From DATKLX01 sp035542155 (GTDB lineage Bacteria; Chloroflexota; Anaerolineae; Anaerolineales; Anaerolineaceae), in NCBI GenBank assembly GCA_035542155.1, contig DATKLX010000238.1:1-27254 (forward strand): 27,254 nucleotides of DNA. Reading direction: 5' to 3'. The notes beneath the pieces are model-generated. The model had not been told where the DNA came from and made no database searches. It saw only the letters and a list, made by a program, of their open reading frames with translations. The position numbers and the translations under genes are program-made. Positions 15,237 through 21,248 of the stretch are shown here, piece after piece; the stretch's first letter is position 1; every line of letters begins with the position of its first letter.

Positions 15237-16202
15237 TTATGCCGAAGTTCCCAATGCCGGCTCGTTTGGCCGGCGATCAGCCTCATCCCAAATGTAGCGC
15301 ACTTCGGACACACGCCCTTCTTCCACGATCGCTCGCACCAGGTACTGCCCGCGGGCGGCGCTTTGCTGGTAGCGATACTGGTCGTCCTCGGCGATCCCCA
15401 GGCCGATCAGGAAGCCGAGCAGTCCGCCCACCATTGCCCCCGTTGCGATCACCGCCAGGGTCACCAGCAGCCAGGTCAATGGGCCCGAGGTGATCCCGAA
15501 CAGGTCCGGCATCCCCATCTGGACGGTCATGAAGCTGGCCAGGATGCCGATGAGGATCCCCCAGAAGGCGCCGCCCACCGCGCCGGAGAGCGTGGTTTCG
15601 AAAGTCGTCGCCCCCCTGCCAGCGTACAGGTCGGTGTCCTTGTTGAATGGGGTCTTCTCCTCATCCTGTGTGGGAATACCATTTTGGTCCAGCGCTTCGA
15701 TCGCCCGGTCGGCGATGGTCTCGCTGTTGAACAGGCGCACGATCATGCGCTTTCCCTCCTGCCCCACCAGTTGCTTCACCTGCCCGGCGACCCGCGCGAT
15801 CTGGTTGGCCTGCTGCTCGACCAGCTCACGCACATCGAGAGGCAGATCTTTTTCGAGCGCACGCCTGTAGGCGTTGATCGCCGCCCGCTCGCCCACCTCG
15901 GCTTCCTTCAAAATGATCCGCTCCCGTTGCTCGATCTGGATGGTCATCGCCGCGAAGATCGCCACCCGCCCGCGGTGGACCATCCCCGGGATGCTGCTCG
16001 TCGGCTGGTAGTTCGCATCGATTTTGTGGATTTCTGCGAGAAGCTCTTCTTGAAAAACAGACCGCTGTCGGGCGAAAGATTTCAGCAGCAGCTTCAGCCC
16101 CTGGTCGGGGATGTTCACCGCCGCGGTGGCATAGCCCTTCTCTCCGGCCTCGGCAATGGCATACAACCGGCTCAACTCGCTTTTCAATTCTTGATTCGTC
16201 AT
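15237..16202 (-). CDS. two-domain protein: DUF2383-like helical bundle plus membrane domain
   Basis: A 321-residue protein. Residues about 1-145 look like the PA2169/DUF2383 four-helix bundle (ELKSELSRLYAIAEAGEKGY; FARQRSVFQEELLAEI; EAEVGERAAINAYRRALEKD), a ferritin-like fold of unknown role. Residues about 160-300 start with a RMIVRLFNSETIADRAIEAL alpha/beta segment like general-stress-protein 17M domains, then carry two membrane helices (GAFWGILIGILASFMTV and TWLLVTLAVIATGAMVGGLLGFLIG). The start at 16202 is preferred over 16286 because GAGGTAGGG lies upstream and MTNQELKSEL is a natural family start. It is convergent with gatB, only 15 bases apart and with no hairpin between them. A stress role is inference. 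Confidence 0.75.
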   Translation of the reverse strand: MTNQELKSELSRLYAIAEAGEKGYATAAVNIPDQGLKLLLKSFARQRSVFQEELLAEIHKIDANYQPTSSIPGMVHRGRVAIFAAMTIQIEQRERIILKEAEVGERAAINAYRRALEKDLPLDVRELVEQQANQIARVAGQVKQLVGQEGKRMIVRLFNSETIADRAIEALDQNGIPTQDEEKTPFNKDTDLYAGRGATTFETTLSGAVGGAFWGILIGILASFMTVQMGMPDLFGITSGPLTWLLVTLAVIATGAMVGGLLGFLIGLGIAEDDQYRYQQSAARGQYLVRAIVEEGRVSEVRYIWDEADRRPNEPALGTSA

Positions 16203-16426
16203 TACGGCCCTACCTCTGTCTAAAAAAACCGGAACGTCGATCATTGCTTCGAGAGGAACGGTTTCTTCATTGATACGCAAAAACATGTATGGAAGATCTT
16301 TTTTATCCTTTTATTAGCCGGTTTTGGCTGCTTCGATTATTCCCCCTGCCCAGGGCTGTTCTCTGCTCTCTGTTCTCTCTTTTTCAATAGCGATGGAATG
16401 CACGCGATTTGTGGATAATCATCATC
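16203..16426. other. intergenic region with heptamer repeat, no gene seen
   Basis: Upstream of the DUF2383-like gene. It contains three 7-base units of the GTTCTCT family at 16358-16378 followed by a T-tract, as at 3498-3525 and 11294-11321. An open frame at 16409-16606 spans promoter and leader features and does not look like protein. No gene supported. Confidence 0.5.
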
Positions 16427-16455
16427 TTGACTCATTCGCGAATCTCCATTATTTT
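16427..16455 (+). promoter_or_regulatory. candidate sigma-70 promoter of gdhA
   Basis: TTGACT (16427-16432), 17 bases, TATTTT (16450-16455). Transcription would start near 16462, leaving a leader of roughly 175 bases before the gdhA ATG at 16639. Confidence 0.5.
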
Positions 16456-16530
16456 TAAGGCGACCGTAGCGGGAGGCGGTTTCCATGCATTACCGGCAGG
16501 GGTTGATCCAACCTCCAAATTGATCATCGG

Positions 16531-16554
16531 GCGGGCACACACCGTTGTGCCCGC
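16531..16554 (+). terminator. hairpin in the gdhA leader, possible attenuator
   Basis: A 9-base GC-rich perfect stem (GCGGGCACA with TGTGCCCGC) and a 6-base loop, followed by TTATATTTTC. It lies about 70 bases after the inferred start of transcription and 85 bases before the gdhA ATG. It could end an upstream transcript or be an attenuator in the gdhA leader. I do not recognise a known riboswitch. Confidence 0.5.
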
Positions 16555-16638
16555 TTATATTTTCTACCGGTTTGGAAGCCCTTACCTTTCAGACAATATC
16601 TGGTAAACCAACGAGTTCCTCAGCACAGGAGAAAAAAG

Positions 16639-17925
16639 ATGGCTGTATCGACCAATGCGTTTGAAATGGCGCAGCAACAGTTTGACCATGTCGCCGCACA
16701 GCTCAAACTCGACCTGCAGGTTTGCGAGCTGCTGCGCTGGCCCATGCGCGAATACCACATGCGCATCCCCGTGCGCATGGATGACGGCACCATCCGCGTG
16801 TTCAATGGCTATCGCGTCCAGCATAACGACGCCCGCGGCCCGAACAAGGGCGGCATCCGCTTCCACCCCTCCGAGACCATCGACACCATCCGCGCCCTGG
16901 CGACCTGGATGACCTGGAAATGCGCCGTGGCCGATATCCCCCTCGGCGGCGGCAAGGGCGGCGTCGTGGTCGATCCGGCAACCCTGTCCGTTTCTGAAAA
17001 AGAGCGCCTCTGCCGCGCGTTTGTCCAGGCGATCTGGAAGAACATCGGTCCGCGCCAGGACGTCCCTGCTCCCGACGTCGGCACCACCCCCCAGATGATG
17101 GGCTGGATGATGGACGAGTACTCGCGCCTCTCCGGCCAGTACACCCCCGGCGTGATCACCGGCAAGCCCCTGGGCGGCGGCGGCTCGCTGGGCCGCACCG
17201 AGGCCACCGGTTTCGGCGTGATCTACACCGTCCGCGAGGCGATGAAGTACCTCGCCATGGACCCTACGGCCTGCGTCGCCGCCCTGCAGGGCTTCGGCAA
17301 CGTCTCCCAGTATGCCGCCATCGGCTTCCGCGAGATCCTTGGCGGCAAGGTCGCCTGCGTCTCCTACTGGGACCGCGACGACCGCACCTCTTACACCGTC
17401 AGCCACCCGGACGGGATCGATCCGCGCTTCCTGATGACCATCACCGACCAGTACGGCTCGATCCATAAGGAAAAGGCCCGCGCCGCCGGGTACGTGATAG
17501 AAGACGGCGACGCCTGGATCGCCAAGGAAGCCGACGTGCTCATTCCCGCTGCCCTGGAAGGCCAGATCACCGCTGAGACGGTCGGCCGCGTCCACCCGCG
17601 CGTCAAGCTGGTCGCCGAGGGTGCCAACGGCCCCACCACCCCCGAGGCCGACGAGGTCTTCAAAAAGCGCGGCGTCTTCATGGTCCCCGACTTCCTCTGC
17701 AACGCCGGCGGCGTGACCGTCTCCTACTTCGAGAGCGTCCAGAACGACATGAACTTCTACTGGACCAAGGAAGAGGTCCTCAGCCGGCTGGACACCAAGA
17801 TGACCCAGGCCTTCAGCAGCGTCAACGAGATGGCCGACGCCGAGAAGGTCTACATGCGCGACGCGGCCTACATGGTCGCCATCGGACGCGTGGTCAAGGC
17901 CATGGAGCTGCGCGGCTGGCTCTAA
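16639..17925 (+). CDS. gdhA: glutamate dehydrogenase (Glu/Leu/Phe/Val dehydrogenase family)
   Basis: A 428-residue enzyme interconverting glutamate with 2-oxoglutarate and ammonia. The three active-site lysines K70 (GPNKGGIRF), K94 (MTWKCA) and catalytic K106 (LGGGKGGV) and the catalytic D146 (VPAPDVGT) have exactly the spacing of the clostridial enzyme (24, 12 and 40 residues). The C-terminal Rossmann domain carries ALQGFGNVSQYAA. The short length and this motif set suggest the hexameric, catabolic NAD-linked type, but cofactor choice is not proven. CAGGAGA lies 6 bases before the ATG. It is a single-gene unit with its own promoter and a long palindrome downstream. Leu, Phe or Val dehydrogenases share the fold but are usually shorter (about 350-380 residues). 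Confidence 0.95.
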   Translation: MAVSTNAFEMAQQQFDHVAAQLKLDLQVCELLRWPMREYHMRIPVRMDDGTIRVFNGYRVQHNDARGPNKGGIRFHPSETIDTIRALATWMTWKCAVADIPLGGGKGGVVVDPATLSVSEKERLCRAFVQAIWKNIGPRQDVPAPDVGTTPQMMGWMMDEYSRLSGQYTPGVITGKPLGGGGSLGRTEATGFGVIYTVREAMKYLAMDPTACVAALQGFGNVSQYAAIGFREILGGKVACVSYWDRDDRTSYTVSHPDGIDPRFLMTITDQYGSIHKEKARAAGYVIEDGDAWIAKEADVLIPAALEGQITAETVGRVHPRVKLVAEGANGPTTPEADEVFKKRGVFMVPDFLCNAGGVTVSYFESVQNDMNFYWTKEEVLSRLDTKMTQAFSSVNEMADAEKVYMRDAAYMVAIGRVVKAMELRGWL

Positions 17926-17955
17926 GCCTATCCCTCTGAAGAACCAGACCCTCAT

Positions 17956-18004
17956 CAACAACCAGACCCTGAGGGTTTTGAAAACCCTCAGGGTCTGGTT
18001 GTTG
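17956..18004. repeat. 24-bp perfect palindrome after gdhA (terminator and dispersed repeat)
   Basis: Arms 17956-17979 and 17981-18004 are perfect reverse complements around a single G. The inner part (GACCCTGAGGGTTTT and its complement) recurs as a 15-base-arm palindrome at 21042-21074. It lies 30 bases after the gdhA stop, between it and the convergent toxin gene, and probably acts as a two-way terminator, though no long T-tract follows. Confidence 0.7.
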
Positions 18005-18039
18005 TAGGCCTGGCGTCTCGCCCGGCCTGGTTGAGCGTG

Positions 18040-18390
18040 TTACTGATCAGATGAATATTCGATCACCAGCCCCACTGCGGCGACCACCGTGTCCAGATCA
18101 TCCGGCGAGAGCCTGCCGAGCTTGCGCACGAACCTGGTAGTAGAGGCCGAACGGATCTGAAACGCATCTGCTGCGGAAGTTTTCGAGAGCCCGTTATCTT
18201 TATCTGGAGAGATCTGCACCATCCAGGCAGCTTGCTCGTAGCGGTCTTTCCAATCCGTCAGAGGAACGATGACCCGCAACGGGAGCACGCCAACGGCGTC
18301 GCTGCTCACGATCACCGCGGGCCGGGTTTTTTGAATCTCTGCCCCGACCGTTGGATCCAGGGAGATGGACCAAATCTCCCCTCTACGCAT
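18040..18390 (-). CDS. MazF/PemK-family toxin
   Basis: A 116-residue protein of the MazF/PemK mRNA-interferase family. Visible marks are the N-terminal MRRGEIWSISLDPTVG, QKTRPAVIVSSDAVG (the conserved KTRPA(V/L)(V/I)VS strand with the active-site Arg and the following Ser) and RVIVPLTDW. The C-terminal helix ending in LVIEY is also typical. It is normal in length and apparently intact. It is the second gene of a pair, overlapping the antitoxin gene by 8 bases, so it is translated by coupling. The RNA recognition site cannot be predicted from sequence. Confidence 0.88.
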   Translation of the reverse strand: MRRGEIWSISLDPTVGAEIQKTRPAVIVSSDAVGVLPLRVIVPLTDWKDRYEQAAWMVQISPDKDNGLSKTSAADAFQIRSASTTRFVRKLGRLSPDDLDTVVAAVGLVIEYSSDQ

Positions 18391-18628
18391 TCAAAAAATC
18401 CTCCGAGTCCAGGGCGGTCCATTCCGTCAATTCGGTTCCGGGTCCATAATCCCCGCGCAACTGTTCCGCCGCCGCGCACATCTGGGCGTACGTGCGCCTG
18501 CGGATTTCGCTGTCAAGGTACTCGCGTATCAATTGAGAGAAGGGTTTTCCTTCTTTCCTGGCGATTTCATTCAGCTGCTTGCGCTGCTTTTTCTCGAGCA
18601 GCACCTGTGTTCGGACTAGGTCGCTCAT
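18383..18628 (-). CDS. ribbon-helix-helix antitoxin of the MazF pair
   Basis: An 81-residue protein. Residues 1-45 read as a ribbon-helix-helix DNA-binding fold: beta strand LVRTQVLLEKKQ, helix RKQLNEIARKEG, then KPFSQLIREYLDSEI. The acidic C-terminal tail (TELTEWTALDSEDFLNA) is the usual toxin-wrapping segment. As in other such pairs, it likely neutralises the toxin and represses the shared promoter. GGAGA lies 5 bases before the ATG. The promoter TATAAT is 27 bases upstream. Confidence 0.85.
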   Translation of the reverse strand: MSDLVRTQVLLEKKQRKQLNEIARKEGKPFSQLIREYLDSEIRRRTYAQMCAAAEQLRGDYGPGTELTEWTALDSEDFLNA

Positions 18629-18654
18629 AAAATCTCCTTACTTGAATACATACC

Positions 18655-18660
18655 ATTATA
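18655..18660 (-). promoter_or_regulatory. -10 box of the toxin-antitoxin promoter
   Basis: TATAAT on the minus strand, 27 bases before the antitoxin ATG. The matching -35 region (around 18678-18683) is a poor match to TTGACA. The region is AT-rich against a GC-rich chromosome. Confidence 0.5.
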
Positions 18661-18716
18661 TCATACACAATAATCTTTATCATATTACCGGCTCTGTAAA
18701 ACCTTATACTTCCCTA

Positions 18717-18762
18717 TTGAATTTGTACATCTCCCATGCTAATATATCAATAGATGATATAT
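18717..18762 (+). promoter_or_regulatory. padR promoter with overlapping palindromic operator
   Basis: TTGAAT (18717-18722), 17 bases, TAATAT (18740-18745) with TG in the extended -10 position. An 8-base inverted repeat, ATATATCA (18742-18749) and TGATATAT (18755-18762), overlaps the -10 and the start of transcription. This is the position expected for a dimeric repressor site, most simply PadR itself. Confidence 0.55.
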
Positions 18763-18788
18763 CCGCTCGTGATACTAAAAACATTCTC

Positions 18789-19124
18789 ATGACCCCTTCC
18801 GACCTGCCGCTCAGCGAGCAAACCTTTTTCATCCTGCTCAGCCTGGCCTCGGCCCCGCGCCACGGTTACGCCATCCTCAAAGACGTCCAGCAGCTCAGCG
18901 ATGGGCGCATCACCATCAGCGTCAGCACCCTCTACACCTCGCTCAAGCGCCTGCTCGAACAGGGCTGGATCGAGCGAGTGGAACGGGACACGCCCGACGA
19001 AAGCGGCCGACCGCGCAAGGAATACCGCCTGACTCGCGCCGGGCACAGGATCCTTTCTTCCGAGACTACCCGCCTGCAGGGCCTACTGCAGGCCGCCCGG
19101 CAGCGCCTGCCCCAGGAGCCCTAA
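18789..19124 (+). CDS. PadR-family transcriptional regulator
   Basis: A 111-residue winged-helix repressor. The family pattern is clear: LSEQTFFILLSLASAPRHGY, then ILKDVQQL, SVSTLYTSLKRLLEQGWIER (recognition helix and wing) and RPRKEYRLTRAGHRIL. It has only the short C-terminal helix of subfamily 2 proteins. The ATG at 18789 starts just before the conserved region; a longer frame upstream would run through the promoter. Its TAA overlaps the ATG of the next gene by one base, so the regulator and the following membrane proteins form an operon. It probably represses this operon through the palindrome at 18742-18762; the ligand is unknown. Confidence 0.92.
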   Translation: MTPSDLPLSEQTFFILLSLASAPRHGYAILKDVQQLSDGRITISVSTLYTSLKRLLEQGWIERVERDTPDESGRPRKEYRLTRAGHRILSSETTRLQGLLQAARQRLPQEP

Positions 19125-20044
19125 TGAACCACGTCACCCTGCTCACCCGCGGCTTTTCCACCCTGGTCAGTCTCTATCCGCTCCACTTCCGCGAGGAATT
19201 CGGCGAGGAGATGGAAGCCGTCTTCTCGGCTCAGGTCGACGATCAGGACGACTACGGACCGCTTCCCATCGTCGCGATCTGCCTGCACGAGATCCCGGAC
19301 CTGTTGATCAACCTGCTCCGCGAGCACCTGTCAGAATTCGCGCGCAGGTCCGGCTTGGGGAATATCTTTCAGGGGAAACCAGTTCCCAACCTGCTCTGGT
19401 GGGGCGCGCTGGTTTTTGGCCTCGGCTCGGGAATAGGCAAAACCATTGGACTGTTGACTGGCCTCAGCACGCTGAAGTTTGGCGATTATACCTTCTGGGC
19501 CGTCTTGGCCTCTTTTCTGTCGGCGCTGCTGTTTACCGGGGCTCAAACCTGGCTCTTCTGGCAGGGCAGCAGCCAGCGCGAAAACAAATGGGGCTTCCTC
19601 GTGCCCGTGGTCGGGGCCACACTGACCAGCCTGCTGACCCTGCTCCTTTCGATCCGCTACATGCCCATGGGGCCGCTCTACGATCGAGGGGAATGGTGGT
19701 TCTGGGCCATCGACTGGCCGCTGCTCTCCACCATGCTGTGGGGCCTGGTCTTCGGCGCCCTTTTTGGCTGGGTCTACCAGGGTCGCCAGGCGATCTTCCG
19801 CTTTGCCGCCATTGGGGCTATGGGCCGCGCGCTGGCCTTCATCCTCTGGCAGGGCAGCATGGCGATCACCTACCGGGTTTTCCACATCACGGACGAGCTG
19901 CCCCATTTCGTGGCCGTGAATGTCTGGTTCTTGCTTTGGAACCTGGTCCTGGTCATCCTGGGTGGGATGGCTTTCGGCGCCCTTATCGGCTGGCAGGCCT
20001 CACGCGAAGAAAAACACAGCCCGATGGATGGGGTCGCCGTCTGA
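19124..20044 (+). CDS. PadR-linked multi-pass membrane protein
   Basis: A 306-residue protein. The N-terminal cytoplasmic part carries the SLYPLHFREEFGEEMEAVF motif, the short region commonly found at the start of membrane proteins encoded directly after PadR regulators. After it come about six membrane helices (around residues 88-110, 125-148, 160-182, 205-228, 235-258 and 265-290). No transporter ATPase or catalytic motif is visible. Translation is coupled to padR (TAATG). Role unknown; partners of this kind are thought to act in envelope stress or efflux, which here is only inference from context. Confidence 0.8.
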   Translation: MNHVTLLTRGFSTLVSLYPLHFREEFGEEMEAVFSAQVDDQDDYGPLPIVAICLHEIPDLLINLLREHLSEFARRSGLGNIFQGKPVPNLLWWGALVFGLGSGIGKTIGLLTGLSTLKFGDYTFWAVLASFLSALLFTGAQTWLFWQGSSQRENKWGFLVPVVGATLTSLLTLLLSIRYMPMGPLYDRGEWWFWAIDWPLLSTMLWGLVFGALFGWVYQGRQAIFRFAAIGAMGRALAFILWQGSMAITYRVFHITDELPHFVAVNVWFLLWNLVLVILGGMAFGALIGWQASREEKHSPMDGVAV

Positions 20045-20068
20045 TTCACCGTTTTCCACAGGGAGAAT

Positions 20069-20947
20069 ATGAGCGCTGCTGTTCAGACTGTCGAAATGCA
20101 GGCCAGCGCTGTCCGCACCCGGGTCGATCTGGCTTTTCTCCTCGCGCTGCTTGCGCTGCGGGTGAGCCTGATCACCGGAGTCGAGACAGTCACCGGCGCA
20201 CTCCCCGACTGGGCCAACGTGACCTATCAGGTTGCCACCTACCTGCTGACCGTTGGGTTTATCCTCTTTGAAAGGGACCGCCTCGCGGATTTTCACATCG
20301 ACGCGCTGGCCATCTGGATCATCCTCTTCTTCAAGCCGCTGGAAACGATCATTTACCGGTTACTGTATTATGACACCACCCACTCGCCGCTGGCCTTCCC
20401 CGAGGCGCCGGCTCTGCTCATCTGGGGCGCGGCCTTTTTCCTGATCGCCGCCCTTCGGATCAGCGGTTTCCTCTGGCCAAAGATCGAAAAGAGGAATTTC
20501 CTCTGGCTCCTGTGGGGAGCGGCGGCAGGTATCGGCCTGGCGATCCTTCTGGCTTATCCCATGTCTTTCCGCTACACCGCCGTGGAACGGACCCTGATCC
20601 CCTCCGTGTGGAGGGATGGCCTGGTTAACATCCCCTACCAGGTGGGCTACGCCGCGGTGAGCGAAGAGCCGCTCTTCCGCGGCATCCTCTGGGGGTACCT
20701 GCGCCATGCAGGTTGGAAAAACCTTTGGATCTGGCTGGTTCAGGCCGGTCTGTTCGCCCTCAGCCACCTCTACTACCTCTCCGACCGGCCCTTCTTTTTC
20801 TGGGTCAGCGTCCCGCTGGGAGGGCTGGTCCTCGGCCTGCTGGCCTGGCGCTCGCGCTCGATCGCGACCAGTATGGCCGCCCACGGCTTCGTCAACGGCC
20901 TGGGTTGGACCTTTGCCTACCTCGCCGCCATCCTCCGCAGTTTTTGA
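20069..20947 (+). CDS. CPBP-family intramembrane metalloprotease
   Basis: A 292-residue membrane protein with about eight helices. The CPBP (CAAX protease and bacteriocin-processing, Abi) motifs are complete: motif 1 E199-E200 with R204 (SEEPLFRG), motif 2 H233 in FALSHL, and motif 3 H272 and N276 in HGFVNG. These residues form the metal-dependent active site, so it should be active. Possible roles known for the family include processing of prenylated or signal-like peptides and immunity to self-made peptides; the substrate here is unknown. AGGGAGA precedes the ATG. It is the third gene of the PadR operon, 24 bases after the previous stop. Confidence 0.88.
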   Translation: MSAAVQTVEMQASAVRTRVDLAFLLALLALRVSLITGVETVTGALPDWANVTYQVATYLLTVGFILFERDRLADFHIDALAIWIILFFKPLETIIYRLLYYDTTHSPLAFPEAPALLIWGAAFFLIAALRISGFLWPKIEKRNFLWLLWGAAAGIGLAILLAYPMSFRYTAVERTLIPSVWRDGLVNIPYQVGYAAVSEEPLFRGILWGYLRHAGWKNLWIWLVQAGLFALSHLYYLSDRPFFFWVSVPLGGLVLGLLAWRSRSIATSMAAHGFVNGLGWTFAYLAAILRSF

Positions 20948-21041
20948 AGCCTCAATACACCCCGGCAGGTCTTCCACGGCAACCGCCGACAGTACTCCTC
21001 CCAGGTCACGCCGGAATTTCCCCGCGCATCCTCCAGGGACC

Positions 21042-21074
21042 AGACCCTTAGGGTTTTAGAAACCCTCAGGGTCT
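21042..21074. repeat. palindromic element, second copy, in a 300-base gap
   Basis: Arms 21042-21056 and 21060-21074 match with one mismatch and share the GACCCT-AGGGTTT core with the palindrome after gdhA. It lies about 95 bases after the protease gene and may terminate the PadR operon. The rest of the 20948-21248 gap holds no gene I can support, only the promoter candidate at 21213. Confidence 0.65.
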
Positions 21075-21212
21075 TCCTCTGCCCTGATCTATTCCGGATT
21101 ATCACTCTACATAAATAATCCTATCTCGAACCAGGGTGGTACAATGGTCGAAACGTTTCCGTTCTCGTGAATACTCATAGTCCAGGAACCAAACACAAGC
21201 CAGACTCGTCTC

Positions 21213-21218
21213 TATAAT
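21213..21218 (+). promoter_or_regulatory. -10 box for the first propeller lipoprotein
   Basis: A perfect TATAAT 30 bases before the ATG at 21249. The sequence 17 bases upstream (CAAACA) is a poor -35. Confidence 0.45.
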
Positions 21219-21248
21219 AGATCCCAACCGCCTGCCCGCGGAGCGTAT

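Noticed and set aside
16409..16606. 65-codon plus-strand frame before gdhA
   Set aside because: It overlaps the promoter and hairpin, has no ribosome site, and its translation does not look like a protein.
16582..17961. 459-codon minus-strand frame opposite glutamate dehydrogenase
   Set aside because: Shadow of gdhA, which has all catalytic residues. The antisense product is Gly/Ala/Val/His/Asp-rich without a recognisable domain.
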